A DNA stretch of 6,759 nucleotides from an uncultured Propionibacteriaceae bacterium (GCA_945875065.1 CAMCJC010000144.1:1-6759), one strand, 5' to 3'. Counted from the first letter of the stretch, positions 1-6,529 are shown. Notes: generated from the letters alone by a model not told the origin. Made by a program: numbers and translations.

Positions 1-150
1 CTCGACCGGGTCTGGGGGAGCGATTACCTCGGCGATGCCAAGACCCTTGATGTCCACATCGGGCGGCTCCGGGCGAAAATCGAACCGGCCCCGTCGAACC
101 CGACCCGGCTGGTCACCGTACGCGGCCTTGGCTACCGGTTCCAGGGGTGA
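1..150 (+). CDS. Two-component response regulator, C-terminal DNA-binding part (RegX3/PhoP-like, 5' truncated)
   Basis: The window opens inside this gene, and the last 49 codons run in frame 1 to a TGA at 148-150. They encode the end of an OmpR/PhoB-type winged helix. The pattern LDRVWG, then DAKTLDVHIGRLRAKIE, then LVTVRGLGYRF, is the recognition helix and the C-terminal wing hairpin that contacts DNA. The receiver domain with its phospho-acceptor Asp lies outside the window. The residues closely resemble mycobacterial RegX3 as I remember it, and a phosphate-responsive PhoP/RegX3 near carD is a known actinobacterial arrangement. The subfamily is still inference, because the winged helix alone does not separate RegX3 from PhoP, MtrA or other OmpR members. 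A sensor kinase gene would be expected further upstream. The next gene starts 116 bases downstream and probably has its own promoter. Confidence 0.88.
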   Translation, partial: LDRVWGSDYLGDAKTLDVHIGRLRAKIEPAPSNPTRLVTVRGLGYRFQG

Positions 151-234
151 CTTGGGGGTTTGACCGTCAATGGGACGTGCGCGGGCCGCACTATCTCGCC
201 CCCGTTCGACTCGGGCGTCCGACACGCCGACTCG

Positions 235-243
235 TGATAAGAT
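235..243 (+). promoter_or_regulatory. Candidate extended -10 promoter of carD
   Basis: TGATAAGAT at 235-243 is an extended -10 element: TG, one base, then TAAGAT, matching TANNNT. With the final T at -7, transcription would begin near 250, giving a leader of about 17 bases that contains the carD ribosome-binding site. No good -35 hexamer lies 16-18 bases upstream, which extended -10 promoters can tolerate. The assignment rests on sequence pattern alone. Confidence 0.5.
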
Positions 244-266
244 TCGCCTCAGAAAGGGGCTTGAGT

Positions 267-752
267 ATGACGTTTACGGTCGGAGAGACGGTGGTCTACC
301 CAAATCACGGGGCGGCTGTCATCGAAGACATCGAAACTCGACAAATCAAGGGTGAGGACAGGCTCTACCTGGTCCTTCGGATCATCGGCCAAAGTGACCT
401 AGTGGTTAGGGTTCCCGCGTGCAACCTGGACCTCGTTGGGGTCCGTGACGTGGTCGACGCCGACGGCCTGGAGCGGGTGTTCCAGGTGCTTCGAGCGGAG
501 CACACCGAGGAACCGGCCAACTGGTCGCGCCGCTACAAGGCGAATCTGGAGAAACTGCACTCCGGCAACGTCATCAAGGTGTCCGAGGTCGTGCGCGACC
601 TGTGGCGCCGCGACCGCGACAAGGGCCTCTCGGCTGGCGAGAAGCGGATGCTGGCCAAGGCCCGCGCCATCCTCGTCGCCGAACTCGCGCTCGCCGAGGA
701 CGTCGCGGAGAATCGCGCCGAGGTGATGCTTGACGAGGTCCTCGCCTCGTGA
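267..752 (+). CDS. carD: CarD, RNA polymerase-binding transcription factor
   Basis: This 161-residue protein is the essential actinobacterial CarD/CdnL factor. It binds the RNA polymerase beta subunit and stabilises the promoter open complex, notably at rRNA promoters. The N-terminal Tudor-like RNAP-interaction domain covers about residues 1-54, beginning MTFTVGETVVYPNHGAA and including R25 and R48, which align with mycobacterial residues that contact RNAP. The helical C-terminal domain (about 65-161) contains PANWSRRYKANLEKL, with W86 in the place of the conserved Trp that wedges at the upstream edge of the bubble, followed by RDLWRRD and LSAGEKRMLAKARAIL. The ATG at 267 is chosen because the family starts at this Met-x-Phe-x-Val-Gly and AGAAAGGGG (251-259) lies just upstream. 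Length matches the usual 160-162. One residue appears inserted before the VVRVP strand relative to the tuberculosis protein. It heads the operon with ispD. Confidence 0.97.
   Translation: MTFTVGETVVYPNHGAAVIEDIETRQIKGEDRLYLVLRIIGQSDLVVRVPACNLDLVGVRDVVDADGLERVFQVLRAEHTEEPANWSRRYKANLEKLHSGNVIKVSEVVRDLWRRDRDKGLSAGEKRMLAKARAILVAELALAEDVAENRAEVMLDEVLAS
720..726 (+). promoter_or_regulatory. Shine-Dalgarno site deciding the ispD start
   Basis: GAGGTGA at 720-726 sits inside the end of carD. GAGG ends 6 bases before a TTG at 730, which is ideal spacing. The alternative in-frame TTG at 760 has only a weak GAG upstream. This supports translation of ispD starting within carD, so the two genes would be translationally coupled. 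Confidence 0.5.
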
Positions 753-1473
753 GCAGAAGTTGAACAAGGCAACTAACCGGCCGGTCGTCGCCCTAGTGGT
801 GGCGGCCGGTTCTGGTGTACGCCTCGGTGCCGCGGTCCCCAAGGCTCTCGTGGAACTCGGAGGGATGTCGCTGGTGCGCCGCAGCGTCCTCGCGATGCGC
901 TCCGGCGGCGTTGGCACGGTAGTCGTCACGGTCCCTGACGGCCAGGTCACGGTCTTCGAGGCCGCCCTGACCGGAATCGACGACGTGGTGTGCACCCTTG
1001 GCGGTCCGGAACGCCAGGACTCGGTCCGCCTCGGGCTCCAGACACTCGCCGAGCTCGTCCCAGACGACGCCGTCGTTCTCGTGCACGATGCCGCCCGTCC
1101 GCTCGTGCCAGCTGAGGTCGTGCGGGCCGTCGCGGCGGCAGTCGCAGACGGCGCGGACGTGGTCATCCCGGTCGTCCCGGTCCACGACTCCATCCGCCAG
1201 GTCAACGGCGACGGCTCTGCGATCGTAGACCGAGGCACGCTGCGCGCCATTCAGACGCCGCAGGGGGCCCGCCTTGGTGCGCTACTCGCGGCCCACCAGC
1301 ACGTCCACCGGAATCGCCTCGTCATCACCGACGACGCGTCCGCGTTGGAGGCAGTCGGTTGCGACGTCACGCTAGTGCCGGGTCACCACGACTCGTTGAA
1401 GATCACCGAGAAGCTCGATCTGGCACTCGCCCAGGGCATCCTAGACGGCCGCCAGGAAGGGGGCCGGCTATGA
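730..1473 (+). CDS. ispD: IspD, 2-C-methyl-D-erythritol 4-phosphate cytidylyltransferase
   Basis: This cytosolic MEP-pathway enzyme joins CTP and 2-C-methyl-D-erythritol 4-phosphate to make CDP-ME and pyrophosphate. The protein has 247 residues from TTG 730 (237 from TTG 760; the family is usually about 230). The nucleotide-binding loop is AAGSGVRLGAAVPK (25-38), where R31 and K38 match the catalytic Arg20/Lys27 pair of the E. coli enzyme. GGPERQDSVRLGL follows at 91-103, VHDAARP at 118-124, RAIQTPQG at 172-179 and TDDAS at 200-204. The K224-containing KITEKLDL near the end matches E. coli Lys213. All key motifs are present, so the enzyme should be active. The start overlaps carD by 23 bases, and the stop overlaps the ispF start as ATGA. 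The first 17 residues lie outside the conserved domain, so the TTG 760 start remains possible. Confidence 0.95.
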   Translation: MTRSSPREQKLNKATNRPVVALVVAAGSGVRLGAAVPKALVELGGMSLVRRSVLAMRSGGVGTVVVTVPDGQVTVFEAALTGIDDVVCTLGGPERQDSVRLGLQTLAELVPDDAVVLVHDAARPLVPAEVVRAVAAAVADGADVVIPVVPVHDSIRQVNGDGSAIVDRGTLRAIQTPQGARLGALLAAHQHVHRNRLVITDDASALEAVGCDVTLVPGHHDSLKITEKLDLALAQGILDGRQEGGRL

Positions 1474-1931
1474 AGATCGGCATCGGCACCGACGTTCACC
1501 GCCTAGAAGCCGGAGTCCCAATGCGGGTCGCCGGCCTGCACTTCCCCGACGAGCCGGCGGGGCTGGCCGGGCATTCCGACGGCGATGTCGCCGCCCATGC
1601 GGCCGTCGACGCCCTGCTGTCTGCAGCTGGACTCGGCGACATTGGCTCCAACTTCGGAACCAACCGTCCCGAGTGGGCCGGAGCCAGCGGCGTCGCCTTC
1701 CTGACCGAGGCAGCGCGCCTGGTGCGGGAGGCTGGATTCGATGTAATCAACGTGTCGATTCAGGTGATTGGAAACCGACCCCGCATGGCGGGTCGCCGAG
1801 CCGAAGCGGAGACAACGCTGTCGGCCGCGGCCGGCGCGCCCGTCAGCATCTCCGCGACGACGACCGACGGGCTGGGCCTGACGGGACGCGGCGAAGGGGT
1901 TGCAGCCGTCGCCGTCGCGTTGCTGTCCTGA
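1470..1931 (+). CDS. ispF: IspF, 2-C-methyl-D-erythritol 2,4-cyclodiphosphate synthase
   Basis: This 153-residue enzyme converts CDP-ME 2-phosphate to 2-C-methyl-D-erythritol 2,4-cyclodiphosphate with release of CMP. It acts as a homotrimer with zinc in each active site. The zinc ligands are visible as GTDVH (D8, H10) and H43 in AGHSDGDVAAHA (33-44). GLGDIGSNFG (54-63) lines the active-site loop, and ATTTDGLGLTGRGEG (129-143) is the nucleotide-binding signature. D133 stands where E. coli has Glu135, a substitution also present in the mycobacterial enzyme as I recall it, so it is not a defect. The ATG at 1470 overlaps the ispD TGA by four bases (ATGA), and AGGAAGGGGG (1454-1463) provides a strong ribosome-binding site, so coupled translation is likely. 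Length is normal. The two enzymes are not fused, and the intervening pathway kinase IspE is not in this window. Confidence 0.97.
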   Translation: MKIGIGTDVHRLEAGVPMRVAGLHFPDEPAGLAGHSDGDVAAHAAVDALLSAAGLGDIGSNFGTNRPEWAGASGVAFLTEAARLVREAGFDVINVSIQVIGNRPRMAGRRAEAETTLSAAAGAPVSISATTTDGLGLTGRGEGVAAVAVALLS

Positions 1932-3092
1932 CTACTCGACCTCGGAGGCCGGGGCGGTGAACGTGTTGCACGTCCCGATCTGCTGGGTGCCAAGGCCACG
2001 CTCGGTCCAGGTACGGCGGTTCGCACCGGTGCCGTGGTCGCCGGGGCCTTCCAACGGTTTGCCGAGGCGTTCAGAGAGCTGATCGTCGCCGATCTCGAAG
2101 GACAGATCGCCGAGTCCGCTGCGCTCCTCGTCACTGATGGCCAGATCCTTGGATAGGGAGTTGACGACGACGCCGGCGAAGCAATCGGCCTGGGTCTCGG
2201 CGCGGCGGTAGTACTCGAGGGCCTGTGATTTGCTTGACTCGTGGCTGAGGAGGGTGCTCGCCCCGAATAGGCCGGAGCGGCCCTGGACGGCATGTCCGTA
2301 CTCGTGTGCCATGATCCACGCGAACAGCAGGCGCGCGTCGCGATTCTTCGAGGTCATGACTTCGGCGATGTCCTGGGCCAGGTACAGCTCCTGATCCATC
2401 GCACAGTAGAACGCGTTTTGGGACTTTGACGTCCCGCATTCGGTCTGCACCTCGCCCGAGAAGACGGTCACCTTCGGCCTGTAAGCCGTGTAACCCGCAG
2501 CCTCCAAGGCGGGACCCCAGGCGCGAGTGAGGCACTCCATGTAGTCGTCGATCTGCTTTTCGCGGTCGCTGTCCGACAGAGTGCCCGACTCAAAGGTCGT
2601 CGTGCACTTGATCGGGGCGGCCATGTCGATCTTGTAGAGGCCGTTGTTAGTGAGCCACTCGTTCGCCTCAGCCTCCGTATCGGGGATCGGTACGGCCGGC
2701 GGGGTCTCCGAGGAGGGGGGAACCTTGTAGTCCTCGTTCTGGTAGCCGGAGCCTCCGACCTGTCGAGCGAGGGTGTAGATCAGCAGCGTGACCAAGAGCC
2801 CGCCGACGACCACCAGCAGCACCGCTCCGGCTCCCGACGAACGTCGGACCGGACGTCGCGGATAGTAGCCGGGTGTCAGCGGGCCGGGGCCAGGACGAAA
2901 CGGCACCGGCTGCTGGAACACCACCGGAGCAGAGCGGTACGGACCCGTTTGGTACGGGGTGGGTGCGGCGTATGGCCGAGGCATCTGCGCGAACGCCGCG
3001 GGGGCCGGGTAGAATGGCTGTGGCTGCGGGGACCCCCATGGCTGCTGTGGTGGGGTCATCGGGCCAGGCGGGTACGGGTACGGCTGCGACAC
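1932..3092 (-). CDS. Membrane-anchored neutral zinc metallopeptidase (YpfJ/PF04228-like)
   Basis: This 386-residue protein has a low-complexity Pro/Tyr/Gln-rich N-terminus (about 1-80), a basic stretch (RRPVRR, 79-84), one membrane helix (about 88-109) and a large C-terminal domain. The basic stretch before the helix predicts the tail in the cytoplasm and the protease domain outside. The catalytic motif is HEYGH (263-267), with H263 and H267 as zinc ligands and E264 as general base. E299 in ETQADCFAG is the likely third ligand. The sequence AFYCAMDQELYLAQ (227-240) and the ending with HGTG (353-356) and CNTF (375-378) also fit the putative neutral zinc metallopeptidase family. Six external cysteines (163, 187, 219, 230, 304, 375) could form three disulfides. 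Translation starts at GTG 3092 with no Shine-Dalgarno; the ATG 11 codons in also lacks one. It converges on ispF and diverges from the DUF2207 gene. Its substrate cannot be told from the sequence. Confidence 0.88.
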   Translation of the reverse strand: MSQPYPYPPGPMTPPQQPWGSPQPQPFYPAPAAFAQMPRPYAAPTPYQTGPYRSAPVVFQQPVPFRPGPGPLTPGYYPRRPVRRSSGAGAVLLVVVGGLLVTLLIYTLARQVGGSGYQNEDYKVPPSSETPPAVPIPDTEAEANEWLTNNGLYKIDMAAPIKCTTTFESGTLSDSDREKQIDDYMECLTRAWGPALEAAGYTAYRPKVTVFSGEVQTECGTSKSQNAFYCAMDQELYLAQDIAEVMTSKNRDARLLFAWIMAHEYGHAVQGRSGLFGASTLLSHESSKSQALEYYRRAETQADCFAGVVVNSLSKDLAISDEERSGLGDLSFEIGDDQLSERLGKPLEGPGDHGTGANRRTWTERGLGTQQIGTCNTFTAPASEVE

Positions 3093-3098
3093 GGGGCC

Positions 3099-3104
3099 AG
3101 ACTA
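3099..3104 (-). promoter_or_regulatory. Candidate -10 of a leaderless promoter for the metallopeptidase
   Basis: On the minus strand TAGTCT fits the actinobacterial -10 pattern TANNNT. Six bases, GGCCCC, separate it from the GTG start codon at 3092-3090. Counting the final T as -7 places +1 exactly on the first base of GTG. The absence of a Shine-Dalgarno sequence agrees with a leaderless transcript. No clear -35 hexamer is visible. Confidence 0.5.
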
Positions 3105-3144
3105 ACCAACGACGGGGTTAGAACGCTCCGGGGGGATAGTTTCG

Positions 3145-3168
3145 TGACCGTGTGGTGCGGTACGGTCA
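3145..3168. repeat. 24-bp inverted repeat (possible operator) in the divergent intergenic region
   Basis: TGACCGT (3145-3151) and ACGGTCA (3162-3168) are perfect 7-base inverted arms around a 10-base spacer. The dyad lies 39-62 bases before the DUF2207 start codon and overlaps a possible -10, TACGGT (3161-3166), which would give transcription from about 3173. A dimeric repressor site or a 5' UTR hairpin are both possible. I do not recognise the motif as the site of a known regulator. Confidence 0.45.
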
Positions 3169-3206
3169 TCCGGTACAGCCCGAACTCCAGCGAGGAAATT
3201 CATAAG

Positions 3207-4862
3207 GTGCGCAGAATCCGTCTTCTCCTGCTGCCCGCGCTTCTAGTGGCCCTGGTGGTGGGCGCTCCTGCCGCCCGTGCCGATGACCCGATCGCTACCA
3301 GCTACCGCTTTGAAGGTCGCCTCGGGGCCGACGGCATGCTGCAAGTCACCGAGAAGATCGTCTTCGATGCTCCGCCCGGCGAACTGACGCAGCGCCTTGC
3401 GACGACGGCGCCGATCGACAGCCGCAGCTTCTACCGCTACGAGATCAGCGACATCGCCGCCACCGGAGCCGAAGGGCTTGAGGTCAGCACCGACGGCGAC
3501 TACCAGGTGCTGAAGATGAAGCCCTCGACCGAGGTGACGATCACCTACAACGTGCGCGGCACCACTGCGGCGGGCGCTGCGGGTGACGAGCACAGCGTCT
3601 TCAGCTGGCGGCCGTTGCAGGGGCTATCGGTGGCCGTCAAGTCGGTCACTGGGGAACTGAAGGCTGGTTCCCTGCCTGAATACGTCGACTGCACGGCTGG
3701 CGCGCCCGGCGCGCCCAACAAGTGCTCGATGGTCGCGGTCGGCACGTTCGACGCCCCCAACCCCCGTTTCGAGTCCGCCGCCCGCGGCGTCGGCGAGCAA
3801 GTGACTCTAACCGTCGGCTATCCAAAGGCCGCCGTGGAAGCGACCGCCGTTGTTCACGAGTCGTGGAGTCTCGACAGGGCGTTCACGGTGAACCTAGCGA
3901 CGATCGGCGCAGCCCTCGGGGCGCTGGCCCTTGGTGCGCTCGGCCTGTGGTGGCTGTACCGCCGCACCGGCATGGACCAGGTGCACAGCGGCGAGGTCAC
4001 TCCGGTCGGCACGTTCCGACCCACCGGCGACGGCCAGTCCGTCTTCGAAGTCGCCGACGGCATTCGGCCCGGTCTCGTCGGCACCCTCGCTGACGAGCGT
4101 GTCGACCCCGTCGACATCACCGCGACTCTTCTCGACCTCGCCGTCCGCGGCCACCTGCGTATCACCGAGCTAAATGTCGTAGCCCACGGCTTGCCCGACT
4201 GGCGGTTCACCCGCATCGGCGACGAGGCAGGCCTCGCCGACTACGAGAAACGGCTCCTAGAGGCTGTCACCCCTGGCGGAGGGGAGACCCTCGCCTCCGA
4301 GTTGCCCACAACCCTCTCGCCCGCGCTTCCCGGTATTCAGGACGCGCTTTACGACGAGGTCGTGGCAAAGGGCTGGTTCGACGTCCGCCCTGATTCCACC
4401 CGCAACTCGTGGCGAACCTGGGGCATCGTCGCGGTCGTGGCGTCCGTTGTGGCTCTGGTCGCGCTCGCCGCATTCACCAAGTTCGGTGTCCTCGGCATCG
4501 TCCTCGTCGGCCTCGCCGCAGCCCTGCTGTCGATCGGCAGCCGCATGCCGCGGCGCAGCGTCGCCGGCTCCCACACGCTTTCCGGGCTCGGAGCCCTGTC
4601 GGCTCTTTTGGCCACACACCCGACTGACCAAATGCCCAAGGGGCGTGAACTCGTCGAGATCTCCAAGCTCCTGCCGTATGCCGTCGTTCTGGGCGGAAAA
4701 CAGCGCTGGCTAGGGGCAATGGTGGATGCGGATGACGACGACCGGCCGGATCCCACGGACTTGGCGTGGTACCACGCGCCGGAAACGTGGCACCTGCGGG
4801 ATCTGCCGACGTCGCTGACGCAGTTCGTTAACACAGTGCAGGGAGAACTGTTCAGCAGGTGA
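3207..4862 (+). CDS. DUF2207 domain-containing membrane protein
   Basis: From GTG 3207 the protein has 551 residues. A signal peptide is clear: MRRIR, a Leu/Val/Ala core, and ARA before D26. An external beta-rich domain (about 26-225) holds C162 and C173, which may form a disulfide. A first membrane helix (about 230-251) ends in WWLYRRTG. Next comes a cytoplasmic region with PVGTFRPTG and a segment rich in VDPVDITATLLDLAVRGHLRI, the typical DUF2207 winged-helix-like signature. A two-helix hairpin (about 405-423 and 427-443) follows, then LLPYAVVLGG (488-497) and an acidic tail. This order matches DUF2207 (PF09972), whose biochemical function is unknown. GAGGA at 3192-3196 is a ribosome-binding site with rather long spacing. 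In-frame GTGs at 3144 and 3150 could add about 20 residues but would bury the signal peptide, so 3207 is preferred. pitA follows 51 bases later on the same strand. Confidence 0.88.
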   Translation: MRRIRLLLLPALLVALVVGAPAARADDPIATSYRFEGRLGADGMLQVTEKIVFDAPPGELTQRLATTAPIDSRSFYRYEISDIAATGAEGLEVSTDGDYQVLKMKPSTEVTITYNVRGTTAAGAAGDEHSVFSWRPLQGLSVAVKSVTGELKAGSLPEYVDCTAGAPGAPNKCSMVAVGTFDAPNPRFESAARGVGEQVTLTVGYPKAAVEATAVVHESWSLDRAFTVNLATIGAALGALALGALGLWWLYRRTGMDQVHSGEVTPVGTFRPTGDGQSVFEVADGIRPGLVGTLADERVDPVDITATLLDLAVRGHLRITELNVVAHGLPDWRFTRIGDEAGLADYEKRLLEAVTPGGGETLASELPTTLSPALPGIQDALYDEVVAKGWFDVRPDSTRNSWRTWGIVAVVASVVALVALAAFTKFGVLGIVLVGLAAALLSIGSRMPRRSVAGSHTLSGLGALSALLATHPTDQMPKGRELVEISKLLPYAVVLGGKQRWLGAMVDADDDDRPDPTDLAWYHAPETWHLRDLPTSLTQFVNTVQGELFSR

Positions 4863-4899
4863 GAGGATCGACCAGATTTTCCATTGTCGGCCCAAGCGC

Positions 4900-4904
4900 G
4901 GGAG
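4900..4904 (+). promoter_or_regulatory. Shine-Dalgarno site supporting the pitA start at 4914
   Basis: GGGAG at 4900-4904 precedes GTG 4914 by nine bases. The longer reading from TTG 4884 has no comparable site, and it would add ten polar residues before the first membrane helix. Mycobacterial PitA starts at the position matching GTG 4914. Confidence 0.55.
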
Positions 4905-4913
4905 ACTGTACCG

Positions 4914-6143
4914 GTGACCCTCGAACTGATGGTTGTGTTGTCGCTGGTCGTTGTTACCGCACTAGCCTTCGACTTCACCAACGGCTTTCACGACACAGGC
5001 AACGCGATGGCCACATCCATCGCCACCGGCGCCCTAAAACCCAAGAGCGCGGTAACCCTCTCCGCGATCCTCAACCTCGTAGGCGCCTTTCTGTCGGTCG
5101 AGGTAGCGCTCACCGTAACCAACGCCGTCGTCAAACTCCAGGACAGCAACGGCGCCCCCAAAGCTGAGTTACTCAGCGACGGCGGTGAGGGGCTCCTGCT
5201 GATCGTGCTCGCCGGCTTGGTCGGCGCGATCGTGTGGAACTTGGCCACGTGGCTGTGGAGTCTCCCGTCGAGCTCCTCCCACGCCCTGTTCGGTGGCCTG
5301 ATCGGGGCCACCATCGCGGGCCTCGGCTTCGGCGGCGTCAAGTGGATGGGAGACGGTACCAAGCTCGACGGCGTCGTCGGGAAGGTGGTGCTGCCAGCGC
5401 TATTGTCGCCGGCGATCGCGATCGTGGTAGCCGCCGCCGGCACGTGGCTTGTGTTTCGTATCACCCGGAAGGTCGCGAAGCCGCGACGCGAGGCCGCGTT
5501 CCGATGGGGACAGATCGGGTCCGCGTCCCTCATTTCCCTGGCCCACGGCACCAACGATGCCCAGAAAACCATGGGGGTGATCACTCTGGCGCTCATCGCC
5601 ACGGGTAGTTGGACCGACCTGGGCGGCGTGCCGCTCTGGGTCAAGATCACCTGCGCCTTCGCGATCGCGCTCGGCACCTACCTCGGCGGCTGGAGAGTCA
5701 TCCGCACCCTTGGTAAGGGCCTCGTCGAGATCAGCGCCCCGCAGGGGTTGTCGGCCGACTCGTCCTCGGCAGCCGTCATCCTCGCATCCAGCCACATGGG
5801 CTTCGCCCTGTCCACCACCCATGTCGCGACCGGCTCCATCCTCGGCAGCGGCATCGGCATGCGCACCGCGAGGATCAACTGGCGGGTCGCGGGGCGTATG
5901 GCTATCGCCTGGGTCATCACGCTGCCGTGCGCCGCCGTCATCGGCGCTCTGATGTGGCTCATCGGCCATCTGTTCGGAGGCTTCGTCGGTCCCCTCGTCA
6001 TTTTCGCGATCCTCCTGGCCGCCTCCGGCTGGATGTACCTTCACTCCCGCAAGTCGATGGTCGACTCCAGCAACGTCACCGACGAATGGGTCGACGAATT
6101 GGCGGCCGAACGCGGCCGCCCCGTAGTGACTGGAGCGAGCTAG
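4914..6143 (+). CDS. pitA: PitA-type low-affinity inorganic phosphate transporter
   Basis: This 409-residue integral membrane protein belongs to the PiT/PHO-4 family, whose members import phosphate, usually as a metal-phosphate complex, driven by protons. The family's duplicated signature is complete. Repeat one has FDFTNGFHDTGNAMATS (19-35), and repeat two has SLAHGTNDAQKTMG (208-221). Each half also carries a second conserved stretch: PSSSSHALFGG (118-128) and LSTTHVATGSILGSG (299-313). About ten hydrophobic helices can be read. The sequence is strikingly close to mycobacterial PitA, for example in the GTYLGGWRVIRTLGKGLVEI block. Length is typical and no frame disruption is seen. It follows the DUF2207 gene by 51 bases and is followed two bases later by a small membrane protein gene, so cotranscription with the latter is very likely. 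The start is GTG 4914; TTG 4884 is a less likely alternative. Confidence 0.96.
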   Translation: MTLELMVVLSLVVVTALAFDFTNGFHDTGNAMATSIATGALKPKSAVTLSAILNLVGAFLSVEVALTVTNAVVKLQDSNGAPKAELLSDGGEGLLLIVLAGLVGAIVWNLATWLWSLPSSSSHALFGGLIGATIAGLGFGGVKWMGDGTKLDGVVGKVVLPALLSPAIAIVVAAAGTWLVFRITRKVAKPRREAAFRWGQIGSASLISLAHGTNDAQKTMGVITLALIATGSWTDLGGVPLWVKITCAFAIALGTYLGGWRVIRTLGKGLVEISAPQGLSADSSSAAVILASSHMGFALSTTHVATGSILGSGIGMRTARINWRVAGRMAIAWVITLPCAAVIGALMWLIGHLFGGFVGPLVIFAILLAASGWMYLHSRKSMVDSSNVTDEWVDELAAERGRPVVTGAS

Positions 6144-6145
6144 GC

Positions 6146-6436
6146 ATGAGCAATCTCTACTTCGCCCTTCACGGGGCCGGCAGCGTCCTCGTCGTCGGTC
6201 TCCTGCTGGGAGCCGGTCTACCTGCCATCTTCGCCCTCGGTGTCAGGGCCCTGTCCCTAGGCCAAACCACCGAAGGCGCCGAAGCCAAGGCCACTCCGCT
6301 AGGCAAAGCCTTGGCAGCCGTTTGCTTCGGCATTGTCGCCCTAGCGATCCTCGTCGGAATCGGAACCATCGTCGCCCATGGCTTGGGGGCGGTCTTGACA
6401 TTCGAAGGCTGGGTACCGACGTTTAGGGCTAGGTAG
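6146..6436 (+). CDS. Small two-helix membrane protein downstream of pitA
   Basis: This 96-residue protein starts at ATG 6146, two bases after the pitA stop, with GGAG (6132-6135) upstream as the ribosome-binding site. It has two strongly hydrophobic segments, about 11-33 and 54-76. A polar loop of about 18 residues joins them (SLGQTTEGAEAKATPLGK), and a short basic C-terminus ends FRAR. It has no signal peptidase site and no catalytic motif that I can see. Its position fits a general pattern, since mycobacterial pitA (Rv0545c) is also followed by a small transmembrane protein gene (Rv0544c). A role as accessory or regulatory subunit of the phosphate permease is inference from the tight spacing alone. 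No biochemical function is known to me. It is clearly coding rather than random, as the hydrophobic pattern, start site and spacing all agree. Confidence 0.8.
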   Translation: MSNLYFALHGAGSVLVVGLLLGAGLPAIFALGVRALSLGQTTEGAEAKATPLGKALAAVCFGIVALAILVGIGTIVAHGLGAVLTFEGWVPTFRAR

Positions 6437-6445
6437 CCGAGGTTC

Positions 6446-6477
6446 AGCCGGGAAACGGTAGCCGCACCGTGCCGGCT
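6446..6477 (+). terminator. Candidate terminator hairpin after the pitA operon
   Basis: AGCCGG (6446-6451) pairs with CCGGCT (6472-6477). Inside, ACGGT (6455-6459) pairs with ACCGT (6466-6470) around the loop AGCCGC. Three bases on the left and one on the right form an internal bulge. The stem totals 11 base pairs, is GC-rich, and begins ten bases after the last stop codon. No U-tract follows, as is common for actinobacterial terminators. Confidence 0.5.
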
Positions 6478-6529
6478 AGCAAAGGTCGAGTGTCTACCTC
6501 ACCGGTGTGGAGAACCGAGGAGGGTTATT

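Noticed and set aside
177..191. Hairpin GTGCG-5 bases-CGCAC as a terminator after the response regulator gene.
   Set aside because: The stem has only five base pairs, no U-tract follows, and such short repeats are frequent in high-GC DNA.
147..266. A GTG at 147 would extend CarD by 40 residues at the N-terminus.
   Set aside because: CarD proteins begin at the Met-x-Phe-x-Val-Gly seen at 267, which has a ribosome-binding site. The extension is unlike any CarD domain.
399..1250. Long minus-strand open frame opposite carD and ispD.
   Set aside because: It is a high-GC shadow of two well-supported genes and encodes low-complexity Arg/Thr/Ser sequence.
2949..3206. Upstream extension of the DUF2207 frame.
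   Set aside because: It overlaps the start of the divergent peptidase gene and would place about 86 non-conserved residues before a clear signal peptide.
3881..3893. Palindrome GTTCAC-G-GTGAAC, reminiscent of PhoP-box half sites.
   Set aside because: PhoP boxes are direct repeats with about 11-base spacing. This one is inverted, lies inside the DUF2207 coding region, and encodes an ordinary membrane-proximal stretch.
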